From Antrihabitans auranticaus (lineage in GTDB: Bacteria > Actinomycetota > Actinomycetes > Mycobacteriales > Mycobacteriaceae): a DNA stretch of 64,000 nt. Every line of letters starts with the position of its first letter. The first letter of the stretch is position 1. The notes beneath the pieces were generated by a model. It was given only the letters and a program-made list of their open reading frames with translations. It was not told the DNA's origin and searched no databases. Positions 27,791 to 37,613 of this stretch are shown in pieces. The translations under genes were made by a program, and so were the position numbers. The stretch lies in NCBI RefSeq assembly GCF_016481275.1, contig NZ_JAEMNW010000002.1, forward strand, positions 434,001 to 498,000. Reading direction: 5' to 3'.

Positions 27791-28452
27791 CGGACGATTG
27801 CCACCTTTCGCTCGAGCACTCCGACCAGGTAGCCCATCGGCAGCGTGATCACCATGTATGCCAATGCGGTGGCGATGAGGATCCACAGCACTGCGTCGCC
27901 GCGGTTCTCGATCGTCTGCCGCATCGCCGAGATGAGTTCCCGGTTGTTGAAGGCGGAGGCAATCGACGTGTTCTTCGTCAGTGCGATGAGAACGCTTCCC
28001 AACGGGGGAATGACCGACCGCAGCGCTTGCGGGAGGATCACGTATCGCAGCGACGACGAGAATGTCAGGCCGATGGAGCGTGCCGCTTCTGCTTGGCCGA
28101 TCGGAATCGTCTGAATTCCCGACCGGATGACCTCACAGACGAAACAGGAGGTGTACGCGACCAGGGCCATGATCGCGTAGATCCGAAACTGTGTGTTCGA
28201 GGACGCGTCGAACTTGATCTGCAGAATCGGCAACCCGAACGCGGTGAAGAACATGACAAGCGTCAACGGGGTGTTGCGGACCAGGTTCACGTATCCGGTT
28301 GCGGCGCCGCGCAACGCAATCGACGGCGACACCCGCATGGCAGCGAGGACCGTACCGAAAACCATGGCGCCGAGCGCCGACCAGAAGGTCAGGACGATCG
28401 TGCCCCAGAATCCGTCGAGAAACACGTCGAAGTTGTCGGATACCGCATCCAT
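27787..28452 (-). CDS. gluC: glutamate ABC transporter permease GluC
   Basis: The 221-residue partner permease of GluD. It belongs to the HisMQ/GlnP family: MDAVSDNFDVFLDGFWGTI opening, five hydrophobic spans, an LVRNTPLTLVMFFTAFGLP block typical of polar amino-acid permeases, and the ATPase-docking loop IGQAEAARSIGLTFSSSLRYVILPQA. It overlaps gluD by four bases and is 62 bases downstream of gluB. That gap holds a 14-bp hairpin, which probably sets the ratio between the binding protein and the permeases. Confidence 0.93.
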   Translation of the reverse strand: MDAVSDNFDVFLDGFWGTIVLTFWSALGAMVFGTVLAAMRVSPSIALRGAATGYVNLVRNTPLTLVMFFTAFGLPILQIKFDASSNTQFRIYAIMALVAYTSCFVCEVIRSGIQTIPIGQAEAARSIGLTFSSSLRYVILPQALRSVIPPLGSVLIALTKNTSIASAFNNRELISAMRQTIENRGDAVLWILIATALAYMVITLPMGYLVGVLERKVAIVR

Positions 28453-28471
28453 CGCACGCTCCTAGAGATAG

Positions 28472-28505
28472 CGGCATCCGCTGAGCTGTTCCTCAGCGGA
28501 TGCCG
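28472..28505 (-). promoter_or_regulatory. strong hairpin between gluB and gluC
   Basis: A perfect 14-bp stem (CGGCATCCGCTGAG with CTCAGCGGATGCCG) with a 6-base loop lies nine bases after the gluB stop on the minus-strand transcript. No U tract follows. It could be a partial terminator or a barrier to 3' exonucleases that stabilises gluAB mRNA. Confidence 0.8.
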
Positions 28506-28514
28506 TGCGCGAAC

Positions 28515-29414
28515 TCAGTACTGGTCTACCGGCGGCGGCGATACGCCGTCGGAGTCGCCCAGGGTGTACTCGAATACCGTCGTCCAGTCACCGTTTTCCG
28601 CGTGCTTCGTCAGTGACTCGTTGAGGAAAGTGCGAAGCGCAGTGTCGCCCTTCGGAAGTCCGATTCCGTACGGTTCCGAGCTGAACGAATTGCCGACGAC
28701 CTTCAACGTGTCCGGTTGTGCCGCTGCGTATCCGCGCAGGATTGCATCGTCGGTCGTCACCGCGTCGACCGAACCGTTGGTCAGTTGCTCGACGCACTTC
28801 GAGTATGTGTCGAAGGTGACGAGTTCGGCGTTCGTATACTGCTCTTCGATTCGCTGCGCCGGAGTCGAACCGTCGACCGAGCAGACCTTCTTGCCGTCGA
28901 GCGATTCCGGACCGGTGATATCGGTGTTGTCCTTCTTGACGAGAAGGTCTTGTCCGGCAACGTAATACGGACCCGCGAAATCGACGACCTCCTTGCGACG
29001 GTCGTTGATCGTGTACGTCGCGACGACCAGGTCGACGGTGCCGTTCTGCAGGAACGGCTCACGGTTGGCGGACACCGTTTCGGTGAACGTGATCTGGTCG
29101 GGGGAGAAGCCGAGGTCGGCGGCGAGCATTTTCGCGATCTCGACGTCGAAACCTTCCGGCTGGTTCGCTCCCGCCGGCAGCTGGCCGAGGCCCGGCTGGT
29201 CGTATTTGACGCCGACGACGAGCTTTCCAGCGGCCTTTGCCTTGTCGTAGGTCGGGCTGCCGGTCAGCGTGACGCTTTCGGCGACTTCGAAAGTGGGCGA
29301 CGGTCCCTTGTCCGTTTTGTTCGCGTCGTCGGGGCTGCCTTCGTTGCCGCACGCCGAAAGCGTAAGTGCTGCAACGGCGATCCCGACCGCGAGGGTTCTG
29401 AAGCGGTACCTCAT
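28515..29414 (-). CDS. gluB: glutamate-binding lipoprotein GluB
   Basis: The extracytoplasmic binding protein that captures glutamate for the GluCD permease. The 299-residue precursor has a lipoprotein signal ending LSAC (Cys22). The mature protein has the SBP_bac_3 fold: KLVVGVKYDQPGLGQLP, GFDVEIAKMLAADLG, ANREPFLQNGTVDLVVATYTI, the glutamine/glutamate-type ligand loop, and PYGIGLPKGDTALRTFLNE. It lies between gluA and the hairpin preceding gluC. Length is normal. Confidence 0.94.
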   Translation of the reverse strand: MRYRFRTLAVGIAVAALTLSACGNEGSPDDANKTDKGPSPTFEVAESVTLTGSPTYDKAKAAGKLVVGVKYDQPGLGQLPAGANQPEGFDVEIAKMLAADLGFSPDQITFTETVSANREPFLQNGTVDLVVATYTINDRRKEVVDFAGPYYVAGQDLLVKKDNTDITGPESLDGKKVCSVDGSTPAQRIEEQYTNAELVTFDTYSKCVEQLTNGSVDAVTTDDAILRGYAAAQPDTLKVVGNSFSSEPYGIGLPKGDTALRTFLNESLTKHAENGDWTTVFEYTLGDSDGVSPPPVDQY

Positions 29415-29468
29415 CTGATTCCCTTCACTATGTGATTCGTGCTCGATGTAGTTGAACGAGAACTGTTT

Positions 29469-30218
29469 TCAGTGCGCGAGGATCTTCGAGAGGAAGTCCT
29501 TCGCGCGGGCACTCTCGGGTTTGCCGAAGAAGTTTTCGGGAGTGTTCTGTTCGACGATCTGTCCATCGGCCATGAAGATGACCCGATCCGCGGCGCGGCG
29601 TGCGAAGCCCATCTCATGGGTGACGACGACCATCGTCATTCCGGACTTCGCCAGTTCGATCATCACTTCGAGTACTTCGGTGATCATTTCCGGGTCGAGC
29701 GCCGAGGTCGGCTCGTCGAAGAGGATCACCTTGGGGTCCATTGCCAGCGCACGTGCAATGGCGACGCGTTGCTGCTGGCCGCCCGAGAGCTGCGCCGGAA
29801 GCTTGTCGGCCTGGTTGCCGATTCCGACGCGGTCGAGCAGTTCCCGACCGCGCGCGTTCGCCTTGGATTTGTCGATGCCGCGCACTTTGATCGGTCCGAG
29901 AGTCACGTTCTGCAGGACGGTCATATGCGCGAAGAGGTTGAACGACTGGAACACCATTCCGACGTCGGACCGCAGTCGAGCCAGCGCCTTACCCTCCTCG
30001 GGAAGTGGAACTCCGCCGACGGTGATCGTGCCGCTGTCGATCGATTCGAGGCGGTTGATGGCGCGACACAGTGTTGATTTGCCCGAACCCGACGGACCGA
30101 TGACGACGACCACTTCGCCGTGATGGATCGTCAGGTCGATATCGCGCAGCACATGCAGAGCGCCGAAATGCTTGTTGACCTGTGAGAGAACGACCAGTGG
30201 CTCGGAAGCGCGCGTCAT
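29469..30218 (-). CDS. gluA: glutamate ABC transporter ATPase GluA
   Basis: The ATP-hydrolysing subunit of the GluABCD importer. From the ATG at 30218 the protein has 249 residues: Walker A GPSGSGKS at 41-48, Q-loop VFQSFNLF, signature LSGGQ at 144-148 and Walker B ILFDEP with D168/E169, then the switch histidine in VVVTHEMG. An in-frame ATG six bases upstream (30224) exists, but TAAGGT lies exactly seven bases before 30218, as at other leaderless genes here, so 30218 is preferred. It is first in the operon gluABCD. Confidence 0.95.
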   Translation of the reverse strand: MTRASEPLVVLSQVNKHFGALHVLRDIDLTIHHGEVVVVIGPSGSGKSTLCRAINRLESIDSGTITVGGVPLPEEGKALARLRSDVGMVFQSFNLFAHMTVLQNVTLGPIKVRGIDKSKANARGRELLDRVGIGNQADKLPAQLSGGQQQRVAIARALAMDPKVILFDEPTSALDPEMITEVLEVMIELAKSGMTMVVVTHEMGFARRAADRVIFMADGQIVEQNTPENFFGKPESARAKDFLSKILAH

Positions 30219-30225
30219 GGCCATG

Positions 30226-30231
30226 ACCTTA
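30226..30231 (-). promoter_or_regulatory. TAAGGT -10 element for gluABCD
   Basis: On the minus strand TAAGGT is seven bases before the ATG at 30218 and only one base before the ATG at 30224. The rest of the gap up to miaB (to 30504) shows no further gene. Confidence 0.6.
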
Positions 30232-30493
30232 AGCGTTCACTCGGGTTGTGCGCTCTCCTTGGCCCCACGACTTCAACGGAAATGTCCGAGTTTCTGCGTC
30301 GGGCAGCGATCGACGGCGGCCGCCGAGCGAATTCCGGAGGGTCGCGACGCCTGCGCGATTGTGCTGCCTTCCGGGTGGACCGCTCGGCAGAATTCGGCGG
30401 ATCGGGGTAGTTGGCCATGCTCGAATACTCGCGTCAACGGCCCGCAGGCCGTCCATTGACCAGGGCAAACACAAGATTGCCCAGGCCTCGAGC

Positions 30494-30499
30494 TAGTCT
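30494..30499 (+). promoter_or_regulatory. TAGTCT -10 candidate for miaB
   Basis: TAGTCT is five bases before the miaB GTG and eleven before an in-frame ATG (30511). The mRNA would have a very short or no leader. Confidence 0.5.
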
Positions 30500-30504
30500 G
30501 AGCC

Positions 30505-32016
30505 GTGTCGATGTTCGCTGATGAAACCACCCGCAATGCACAGCGCAGCTACGAGGTCCGGACCTACGGCTGCCAGATGAATGTGCACGATTCCGAGCGG
30601 CTCGCCGGGCTGCTGGAAGACGCGGGCTATGCGAAGGCGGAAGCGGGCGACACCCCGGACCTGGTCGTGTTCAACACCTGCGCGGTTCGGGAGAACGCGG
30701 ACAACAAGCTCTACGGCAATTTGAGTCACCTGGCGCCGGTGAAAGCCGAGCGGCCGGGGATGCAGATCGCGGTCGGTGGTTGCCTGGCGCAGAAGGACCG
30801 CGACACCGTCGTCAAGAAGGCTCCGTGGGTCGATGTCGTTTTCGGCACCCACAACATCGGTTCGTTGCCGACCCTGCTCGAACGAGCCCGCCACAATCAG
30901 CAGGCCGAGGTCGAAATCCTCGAGTCTCTCGAAGCGTTTCCTTCGACGTTGCCGGCTCGCCGTGAGTCGGCATACGCCGGTTGGGTGTCGATCTCCGTGG
31001 GCTGCAACAACACCTGCACGTTCTGCATCGTGCCCGCACTGCGTGGCAAGGAGGTCGATCGCCGGCCGGGCGATGTTCTCGCGGAGGTGCAGGCGCTTGT
31101 CGACGAAGGAGTTCTCGAGGTCACGTTGCTCGGCCAGAACGTCAACGCCTATGGGGCATCGTTCGCCGACCCCGACCTCGGACGTGACCGCGGTGCGTTC
31201 GCCGCTCTGCTCACCGCTTGCGGCGCCATCGACGGTCTCGAGCGCGTCCGATTCACCTCGCCGCATCCCGCCGAGTTCACCGACGACGTCATCGAAGCAA
31301 TGGCTGCGACCCCGAACGTGTGCCCGCAGTTGCACATGCCCCTGCAGTCCGGCTCCGACCGAATCCTGCGGGCGATGCGCCGCTCCTATCGCAAGGCGCG
31401 CTTTCTCGGCATCATCGACAAGGTTCGTAAGGCACTGCCGCACGCCGCGATCACGACCGACATCATCGTCGGGTTTCCCGGTGAGACCGAGGAAGACTTC
31501 ATGGAGACGCTGGACGTCGTGCGCAAGGCGCGGTTCACCAGCGCGTACACGTTCCAGTATTCGAAGCGACCGGGGACACCTGCTGCGGACATGCCCGACC
31601 AGCTCCCGAAAGCTGTTGTCCAGGAGCGGTTCGAACGGCTGATTGCGTTGCAGGAACAGATCTCGTTGGAAGAGAACGAGAAGCTGATCGGCTCGACCGT
31701 CGAGGTGCTCGTCGCCGAGGCCGGCAAGAAGAGTGCGGCGAACCACCGGATGAGCGGCCGTGCGCGCGACGGCCGACTAGTACATTTCACGACGGACGGC
31801 GAGTCTGTTCGGCCCGGCGACGTCGTCACGATCGGTGTCACCGCCGCGGCGCCGCACTACCTGATCGCAGATTCGGCGATCAAGACCTATCGGCGCACTC
31901 GCGCAGGTGACGCACACGAAAAGGGCACGACCCCGAAAACCAGCGGGATCGGTTTGGGGCTGCCGACAATAGGGGTACCCGCTCCCTTACCAGAAGCGAT
32001 GGGGTGCAACGCATGA
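30505..32016 (+). CDS. miaB: tRNA (N6-isopentenyl adenosine(37)-C2)-methylthiotransferase
   Basis: MiaB, a radical-SAM enzyme that adds a methylthio group to i6A37 of tRNAs, after MiaA. The 503-residue protein has the N-terminal UPF0004 domain with cysteines for the second iron-sulfur cluster ([33 protein letters not shown]), the radical-SAM motif C167-x3-C171-x2-C174 ([18 protein letters not shown]) and a C-terminal TRAM domain. An additional C-terminal extension of about 50 residues is low in complexity. miaA lies 3 kb downstream. Start is GTG at 30505 or ATG at 30511. The next gene overlaps by four bases. Confidence 0.96.
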   Translation: MSMFADETTRNAQRSYEVRTYGCQMNVHDSERLAGLLEDAGYAKAEAGDTPDLVVFNTCAVRENADNKLYGNLSHLAPVKAERPGMQIAVGGCLAQKDRDTVVKKAPWVDVVFGTHNIGSLPTLLERARHNQQAEVEILESLEAFPSTLPARRESAYAGWVSISVGCNNTCTFCIVPALRGKEVDRRPGDVLAEVQALVDEGVLEVTLLGQNVNAYGASFADPDLGRDRGAFAALLTACGAIDGLERVRFTSPHPAEFTDDVIEAMAATPNVCPQLHMPLQSGSDRILRAMRRSYRKARFLGIIDKVRKALPHAAITTDIIVGFPGETEEDFMETLDVVRKARFTSAYTFQYSKRPGTPAADMPDQLPKAVVQERFERLIALQEQISLEENEKLIGSTVEVLVAEAGKKSAANHRMSGRARDGRLVHFTTDGESVRPGDVVTIGVTAAAPHYLIADSAIKTYRRTRAGDAHEKGTTPKTSGIGLGLPTIGVPAPLPEAMGCNA

Positions 32017-32591
32017 ACGACTCTGGAGCAACTGATTCCAATATGGATGCGCTCAAGGCCGATGTGGACGCTGTCGAACGCAAGATGGCCGGTGAGATCG
32101 ATCCAGGTATGCGGGCCGTCGTTGTCGCGGTACTCGTCTTCCTGGTTCTGGGGGCCCTCGCGCTGCCGCACACCGGCGACGCCAAGGGCTATGACGTCCT
32201 TGCCGGCGACACCATCGCGCTGGACGAATCGATCGCACTCCCGTCGCGAGTGTTCGTCTGGCTCTCGTTGGTGTTCGGTGTCGGTTTTTCGGTGCTAGCG
32301 CTGGTTACTCGACGCTGGGCGCTGGCCTGGATCGCTGTCGCCGGCAGCGCGGTCGCGACGGTTTTCGGCATGCTCGCCATCTGGACCCGCCAGACCGCGC
32401 AGACGAACCAGGTCGTCGGGGGCAGCATCGGCGCGGGCCTTGTCGTCGGCTGGATTGCGATCGCGCTGTTGACGTTCCACTGGATTCGCGTCGTGTGGAG
32501 CAAGACTGCGCTGCAGTTGGCGGCCGAAGATCAGCGTCGCCGAGCGGCGGCAGCGAACGAAGACGATCGAGAGTGGTACCACCGCGCCTGA
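32013..32591 (+). CDS. conserved membrane protein after miaB (Rv2732c-like)
   Basis: A 192-residue membrane protein with about four hydrophobic spans (roughly 32-52, 78-98, 105-125, 138-158) after an acidic N-terminal segment ([21 protein letters not shown]). The C-terminus is charged ([21 protein letters not shown]). M. tuberculosis has a membrane protein of unknown function in the same position. The ATG at 32013 overlaps the miaB stop, so the pair is coupled. Its stop codon lies inside the stem of a strong terminator hairpin. No function is known. Confidence 0.82.
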   Translation: MNDSGATDSNMDALKADVDAVERKMAGEIDPGMRAVVVAVLVFLVLGALALPHTGDAKGYDVLAGDTIALDESIALPSRVFVWLSLVFGVGFSVLALVTRRWALAWIAVAGSAVATVFGMLAIWTRQTAQTNQVVGGSIGAGLVVGWIAIALLTFHWIRVVWSKTALQLAAEDQRRRAAAANEDDREWYHRA

Positions 32592-32612
32592 TTGTCGAAT
32601 CGGGCGCGGTGG
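32579..32612. terminator. strong bidirectional hairpin containing a stop codon
   Basis: A 15-bp stem (32579-32593 with 32598-32612; one T-G pair) closes a GTCG tetraloop. The TGA of the upstream gene (32589-32591) lies inside the stem, so the end of the reading frame is constrained by the hairpin. The convergent DUF349 gene stops seven bases after it, so it probably serves both directions. Confidence 0.8.
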
Positions 32613-32618
32613 ACCAGA

Positions 32619-34037
32619 TCAGCGGTTGGTGACGGCGCCCTCTGCGGCTTCGGCCCACTCACGCCACTGCTTGGCCTGAGCGAGAGCCTTCTCGGCGTCG
32701 CGTACCTTGCCTGCAGCGGTTGCCTTGGCAGCCTGCTCTTCGAACGCTGCGACACGCTCGCGGAACTGAGCAGCGCGGGCGACCGCCTCGGGGTCGGTCC
32801 GCCGCCACTGCGAATCGGCAGCGTCGCGAACTCGCTTCTCGATCGTCCTGAGCCGGCCTTCGAGGTCGGCCATCTTCTCGCGCGGAACCTTGCCGACTGC
32901 GTCCCACTTCTCGAGCAGTTCGCGCAATCCCGCCCGAGCCGCCTCGATATCGGTACTCGGGTCGATATGGGCTGCCTTGCGGAGTAGCTCTTCTTTTGCG
33001 ACGGCGTTCTGCTCGAACTCGGCGTCGCGGTCGGAGGCATCGGCATTGCGCGCGGCGAAGAAGACGTCCTGGGCCGCCTTGAACTTCTTCCACAGTGCGT
33101 CGTCCGCGTCGCGCGGAGCCCGCCCGGCGGCCTTCCACTCGACCAGCAGATCCCTGAAGGTCGCCGACGTACCGGTCCAGTCGGTGGAGGCGGACAGTTC
33201 TTCGGCACGCTTGACAAGTTCTTCCTTGCGCGACTTTGCGGATGCCCGTTCGCGATCGAGTTCGGCGAAATGAGCCCCGCGGCGCCGGTTGAACGCTTCG
33301 CGCGCCTTCGAGTAGCGCTTCCACAACGCGTCGTCGACCTTGCGGTCCACGCCGCGGATCGTCTTCCACTCGTCGAGAATTTCGCGGAGTCGGTCGCCCG
33401 CGGCTTTCCACTGCGTGGACTCGGAGCTGACCTTTTCGGCCTCGGCGCAGAGCGCCTCCTTGCGTTCGGTGCTTTCCTGGCGCTGCCGGTCCTTCTCTTC
33501 CTTGGCGTGCGCCGCGGCTTCGTCGGAATGCTCGATGATCGCGCGGAGTCGGCGAGCCAGAGTGTCGAAGTCGCCGATCGCCGCGGCGGTCGGCAGGGAC
33601 TCCGCGATTGCGGTTGCCGCCGCCTTCGTCTTCTTCGCGTCACCGGTGCCGGAGGACAGCCGGGCTTCCAGCAGAGTGACCTCGGTGGCGATGTCGTCGA
33701 ACCGGCGACCGAAGTGTGCGAGGCCCTCGGCGGCATCTCCCGCCTGCCACGAACCGACCTGGCGCTCACCGTCGGCGGTCTTCACCCATGCAGATCCGTC
33801 GTCGTCCACCCGACCGAAGTGGCTGGGATCGCTGGCGACGGGGACGACAACCGTGTGCAAAGTGCCCGGACCAGGCTTCGGATGGTGCGGCGAGACATGG
33901 TGGGGAACAGTGGCCGGAGTCGGTCCGGTGCGTGCGGCACCCTGTTCTGTGCCAGGGCGCGGAGCCCCGGGCCGCGGGACTCCAGGTTTCGGGCCACCCG
34001 GCTTCGGTGTGGGGTGTGTTCCTTCGCTCTCGGACAT
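32619..34037 (-). CDS. DUF349 repeat protein
   Basis: A 472-residue cytoplasmic protein. After a Pro/Gly/Lys-rich, disordered N-terminus ([18 protein letters not shown]) comes a small domain (about 70-110), then four or so DUF349 helical repeats, each with a WK-x-G or W-K motif and a basic stretch ([34 protein letters not shown]). Related repeats occur in cell-envelope and RNA-associated proteins of actinobacteria, but function is unknown. The ATG at 34037 has a GAGGAAACG site and is preferred over 34064. It is divergent from the LigB-like gene. Confidence 0.8.
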   Translation of the reverse strand: MSESEGTHPTPKPGGPKPGVPRPGAPRPGTEQGAARTGPTPATVPHHVSPHHPKPGPGTLHTVVVPVASDPSHFGRVDDDGSAWVKTADGERQVGSWQAGDAAEGLAHFGRRFDDIATEVTLLEARLSSGTGDAKKTKAAATAIAESLPTAAAIGDFDTLARRLRAIIEHSDEAAAHAKEEKDRQRQESTERKEALCAEAEKVSSESTQWKAAGDRLREILDEWKTIRGVDRKVDDALWKRYSKAREAFNRRRGAHFAELDRERASAKSRKEELVKRAEELSASTDWTGTSATFRDLLVEWKAAGRAPRDADDALWKKFKAAQDVFFAARNADASDRDAEFEQNAVAKEELLRKAAHIDPSTDIEAARAGLRELLEKWDAVGKVPREKMADLEGRLRTIEKRVRDAADSQWRRTDPEAVARAAQFRERVAAFEEQAAKATAAGKVRDAEKALAQAKQWREWAEAAEGAVTNR

Positions 34038-34208
34038 CGTTTCCTCGTCTCTGCCGCGCGTCACGGCTGCCTGTATGCGTGGGACTCATCCCATTGAACC
34101 CGGTACAAGCCTTGCAGACCATTGAAATCAGCCGATAAGGCGTCCCCTTCCTGGCCGTATCCGCTGTGGTGGGTCCGGCGGCCGCGAGTTGCCCGCACGG
34201 CGGTGACC

Positions 34209-34214
34209 TACTGT
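34209..34214 (+). promoter_or_regulatory. TACTGT -10 element, leaderless start
   Basis: TACTGT is exactly seven bases before the GTG at 34222. Confidence 0.6.
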
Positions 34215-34221
34215 TGCAAGC

Positions 34222-34935
34222 GTGTTCACTGCCGCGGCGTTGGTTCCGTCGCCCCCGATTCTGGTTCCGGAGCTCAACGGGGCAGACCCGGGCAACAGCG
34301 CGGAACTGCGCGCTGCAGCAATTGCGGTCGCGAGCGAATTGGGCGCCGGTGCGCGCAAATGGACGGTCGTCGGCGTGGGTGAAACCGAGGAGACGCTTGG
34401 TCCTGATGGGCGCGGAACCTTCCGCGGTTTCGGCAAGGACGTCGAAGTGGCGCTTTCGGACCGCAGGATCGGCCGTGCGGACCCGAAAATGCCACTGGCA
34501 GCGCTGATCGCGGGCTGGCTGCGCGGCGTTGCCGCGCCCGGAACGAGCCTCGAGTGCCGGGTGCTTGCCGTGGATACATCGCCGATCTATTGCGCGCAGC
34601 TCGGCTCGACGCTGCGTCGCGAACTCGACGACGATCCGGAGCCCCACGGGCTGCTCGTAGTCGCGGACGGCGCGACGACGCTCACCGCGAAGGCACCCGG
34701 GTCGTTCGACGAGCGCGCGCCAGAATTTCAGGCCGACCTCGATCGAGCCCTCACCGACGGTGACTACGAGTTTCTGGCGCAACTGGACCCGGTCGTGTGC
34801 ATCGAACTCGGGGTGAGTGGGCGTGCGGCGTGGCAGGTACTCGCCGCCGTGTTCGCCGGACGCCCCACCTGTAAGACGCTCTACTCGGCAGCGCCCTTCG
34901 GCGTCGGCTATCACGTGGGCACGTGGACGCCGTGA
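34222..34935 (+). CDS. LigB-superfamily-like protein (Rv2728c-like)
   Basis: A 237-residue protein related to the class III extradiol dioxygenase (LigB/MEMO-like) fold, as suggested by the opening [17 protein letters not shown] and the later [11 protein letters not shown] and [16 protein letters not shown] segments, which resemble the strand-loop layout of the family. Metal-ligand histidines are not obvious, so enzymatic activity is uncertain. The GTG lies seven bases after TACTGT, pointing to a leaderless mRNA. The 3' end overlaps miaA by 4 or 13 bases, so the two are coupled. A similar gene precedes miaA in M. tuberculosis. Confidence 0.7.
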   Translation: MFTAAALVPSPPILVPELNGADPGNSAELRAAAIAVASELGAGARKWTVVGVGETEETLGPDGRGTFRGFGKDVEVALSDRRIGRADPKMPLAALIAGWLRGVAAPGTSLECRVLAVDTSPIYCAQLGSTLRRELDDDPEPHGLLVVADGATTLTAKAPGSFDERAPEFQADLDRALTDGDYEFLAQLDPVVCIELGVSGRAAWQVLAAVFAGRPTCKTLYSAAPFGVGYHVGTWTP

Positions 34936-35855
34936 CCGTTCCTGCTCCTGTGGCGGTCGTCGGACCGACGGCGACCGGCAAGTCCGACCTCGGGCTCGAG
35001 CTCGCGGAACGACTCGGCGGCGAAATTGTCAACATCGACGCGATGCAGCAATACCGGGGCATGGACATCGGAACCGCGAAGTTGCCCCTTGCCGAACGGC
35101 GCGGCATTCCGCATCATCGCCTCGACGTGCTGGATGTCACCGAGACCGCCACGGTCGCGAATTATCAGCGGGACGCGACAGCCGAAATCGAGGACATCAG
35201 AAGCCGCGGTGCCCGACCCGTGATCGTCGGCGGATCGATGTTGTACGTGCAGTCGTTGCTCGACGACTGGTCGTTTCCGGCGACCGACCCGGACGTGCGC
35301 GCGAAGTGGGAGTGCGTGCTTGCCGAGGGCGGCGTCGAGGCGGTTCATCGCGCCTTGACGGTCGCAGACCCGCAGGCAGCGGCAACTATTCTGCCGACCG
35401 ACGGTCGCCGGATCGTGCGTGCACTCGAGGTCGTCGAACTGACCGGCAAACCCTTTGCGGCGTCCGCGCCCACGATCGGTGAGCCGAGGTGGGGCACCGT
35501 GATCATCGGTGTGGACCGGGACACCGAGCTGCTGGACGCGCGCATCGAACGTCGAACAACGCGAATGTTCGAGTCCGGTCTGGTCGAGGAAGTGCAGGAA
35601 CTGGTCGGTGCAGGCCTGCGCGAGGGCGTGACGGCCCGCCGGGCGATCGGATACGCGCAAGTGCTCGACTTTCTCGACGGTCTGTACGACATTGCGGAAG
35701 CTCGAGAGCGCACACTTATCGGAACGCGGCGCTATGTCCGCAGACAGCGTTCGTGGTTTCGGCGTGACCGTCGGGTTAGATGGGTCGACGGCGCCGACCC
35801 GGACGTGGTGTCCGTGGCAACGAAGTTGGCGCTGGGAGAGCTAGGAGTGGAGTGA
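34923..35855 (+). CDS. miaA: tRNA dimethylallyltransferase
   Basis: MiaA transfers dimethylallyl from DMAPP to A37 of UNN-reading tRNAs, the substrate step for MiaB encoded nearby. The 310-residue protein has the P-loop GPTATGKS at 14-21, [19 protein letters not shown], the [12 protein letters not shown] block, and [14 protein letters not shown], all diagnostic. The C-terminal [14 protein letters not shown] region binds tRNA. GTG at 34923 is used; GTG at 34932, overlapping the previous stop as GTGA, is equally plausible. The stop overlaps the TrmH-like gene by four bases. Confidence 0.95.
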   Translation: MDAVTVPAPVAVVGPTATGKSDLGLELAERLGGEIVNIDAMQQYRGMDIGTAKLPLAERRGIPHHRLDVLDVTETATVANYQRDATAEIEDIRSRGARPVIVGGSMLYVQSLLDDWSFPATDPDVRAKWECVLAEGGVEAVHRALTVADPQAAATILPTDGRRIVRALEVVELTGKPFAASAPTIGEPRWGTVIIGVDRDTELLDARIERRTTRMFESGLVEEVQELVGAGLREGVTARRAIGYAQVLDFLDGLYDIAEARERTLIGTRRYVRRQRSWFRRDRRVRWVDGADPDVVSVATKLALGELGVE

Positions 35856-36694
35856 TCGTCGAAGGTGCGCGCAGTCGCCGCGTAAGTTCCCGCAATGCCG
35901 GGTTCCAGCAGTGGCAGTCCTATCTCACCAATCGCACCAAGCGACACAAGGCCGGCCGGTTTCTCGTGCAGGGGGTGCGGCCGATCAAGCTCGCCGTCGA
36001 TCACGACTGGCCGATCGAGTCATTGCTGTACCGCGTCGGCGGACCGCACCTTTCGGACTGGGCGCGTGGCGTACTCGACACGACGCCGCACCCGACGATC
36101 GGCCTGGTGCCCGACCTCATCGCCGAATTGGGCGAGAAGTCTTCTGCCGCGCCGGAGTTGATCGCGGTTGCGAAGGTCCGTACGCCGGACCTCGCGACCT
36201 GGACGCCGCGTGAACGTGAGCCGGTCATCGTCGTCTACGACCGCCCGACCTCGCCCGGGAATCTGGGGACGCTGATCCGGTCGGCGAACGCGTTCGGTGC
36301 CGCGGCGGTCGTCGTCTCGGGACATGCGGCCGACCATTTCGATCCGCAGTGCGTGCGTGCGTCGACCGGTTCGCTGTTCGCGATTCCGGTCCTCCGCGCA
36401 TCCGGCGCAGGGGAGATGCTCGACTTCCGCAATCGACTTGCGGGCCTCGGCATCGGACTGACAGTCGTCGGCACCGACGAGGACGGCACCGCGGCGGTCT
36501 ACGACCACGACTTCACCCGCGGCACGATGCTCGTCATCGGCAACGAAACCCGTGGGATGAGCGTGGCGTGGCGCGAGCATTGCGACGCTGTAGTCCGAAT
36601 CCCGATCGGTGGTGCGGCGAGTTCGCTCGGTGCGCCCTCCGCGGGTGCGGTGTGCCTCTATGAAATGGCACGGCAGCGCAGGTCGTTACAGTAA
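35852..36694 (+). CDS. TrmH/SpoU-family RNA methyltransferase
   Basis: A 280-residue SPOUT-class methyltransferase acting on ribose 2'-OH of tRNA or rRNA. An N-terminal L30e-like substrate-binding domain (about 15-110) precedes the knot domain with motif 1 [19 protein letters not shown], motif 2 [11 protein letters not shown] and a motif 3 region [20 protein letters not shown]. In canonical TrmH, motif 3 reads SLNVSVA; here the asparagine is replaced (SLGAPSA), which may alter activity. The GTG overlaps the miaA stop, and dapF follows five bases after its stop, with its own leaderless promoter inside the end of this gene. The RNA target is unknown. Confidence 0.82.
   Translation: MIVEGARSRRVSSRNAGFQQWQSYLTNRTKRHKAGRFLVQGVRPIKLAVDHDWPIESLLYRVGGPHLSDWARGVLDTTPHPTIGLVPDLIAELGEKSSAAPELIAVAKVRTPDLATWTPREREPVIVVYDRPTSPGNLGTLIRSANAFGAAAVVVSGHAADHFDPQCVRASTGSLFAIPVLRASGAGEMLDFRNRLAGLGIGLTVVGTDEDGTAAVYDHDFTRGTMLVIGNETRGMSVAWREHCDAVVRIPIGGAASSLGAPSAGAVCLYEMARQRRSLQ
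36687..36692 (+). promoter_or_regulatory. TACAGT -10 element for leaderless dapF
   Basis: TACAGT overlaps the final codons of the upstream methyltransferase and lies exactly seven bases before the dapF ATG at 36700. Confidence 0.6.
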
Positions 36695-36699
36695 GAACT

Positions 36700-37566
36700 A
36701 TGGAGTTCACCAAGGGCCACGGCACGGAGAACGACTTCGTCGTTCTGCCCGATCCCGACGCAGCGATCGACCTGCGTGCGGACCGGGTGGCCGCGCTGTG
36801 CGACCGGCGTAAGGGCTTGGGCGCCGACGGCGTGTTGCGTGTCGCGAGGTCGGGTGCCCTGGTCGCGACCGGTGTTCTCGATGAGCTGCCCGACGGCGTG
36901 GCTGCGGACGACTGGTTCATGGACTACCGCAACGGCGACGGATCCATCGCCGAGATGTGTGGCAACGGCGTGCGGGTGTTCGCGCATTTCGTGGTCGCCA
37001 GCGGCCTCGACGACCGGCGCGAGTTCGTCGTCGGGAGCCGGGCAGGCGCACGACCGGTGACGGTGCACAGTGCCGACGCATACCGCGGCGATGTGACCGT
37101 CGGCATGGGCAAGGTGCGTGACCTGGGCCGGTCTGCCGCAACGATCGGCGGTCGGACGTTCGACGGCATCGGCATCGATGTCGGCAACCCGCACCTGGCG
37201 TGCGTGGATCCGCAGCTGACGAGCGACGTACTTGCTGCCCTCGACCTCTCGGTTGCGCCGGCGTTCGATCCTGAAATGTTTCCGCACGGGGTGAACGTCG
37301 AGCTCGTCACGCCGCTTTCAGCCGGTGCGGTGAGTATGCGCGTACACGAGCGTGGCGTGGGCGAAACCCGGTCGTGCGGCACCGGCACCGTTGCCGCGGC
37401 CGCGGCAACGTTGCGTTTCGACGGTGCGGACGAGGGTGCCGTCGTCGTTCGCGTGCTCGGGGGCGAAGTGGTGGTCACGATCGAAGCCGGAATCGCGCAG
37501 CTGCGCGGGCCCTCCGTTCTCGTCGCCTCCGGCGCGCTCGGTGCTGCCTGGTGGGCGAGTCTCTAG
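36700..37566 (+). CDS. dapF: diaminopimelate epimerase
   Basis: DapF interconverts LL- and meso-diaminopimelate, using two cysteines as acid and base, for lysine and peptidoglycan. The 288-residue protein has Cys87 in [10 protein letters not shown] and Cys226 in ETRSCGTGT, plus the opening [16 protein letters not shown] and [10 protein letters not shown]. Length and motifs are normal. TACAGT lies seven bases before the ATG. It is the third diaminopimelate gene in this window, with dapB and dapA in separate operons. hflX follows 47 bases downstream. Confidence 0.97.
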   Translation: MEFTKGHGTENDFVVLPDPDAAIDLRADRVAALCDRRKGLGADGVLRVARSGALVATGVLDELPDGVAADDWFMDYRNGDGSIAEMCGNGVRVFAHFVVASGLDDRREFVVGSRAGARPVTVHSADAYRGDVTVGMGKVRDLGRSAATIGGRTFDGIGIDVGNPHLACVDPQLTSDVLAALDLSVAPAFDPEMFPHGVNVELVTPLSAGAVSMRVHERGVGETRSCGTGTVAAAAATLRFDGADEGAVVVRVLGGEVVVTIEAGIAQLRGPSVLVASGALGAAWWASL

Positions 37567-37613
37567 ATAACCGAATGCGCCGAGAGCCCGATGCGTGGGA
37601 CCATGGAAGGCGT

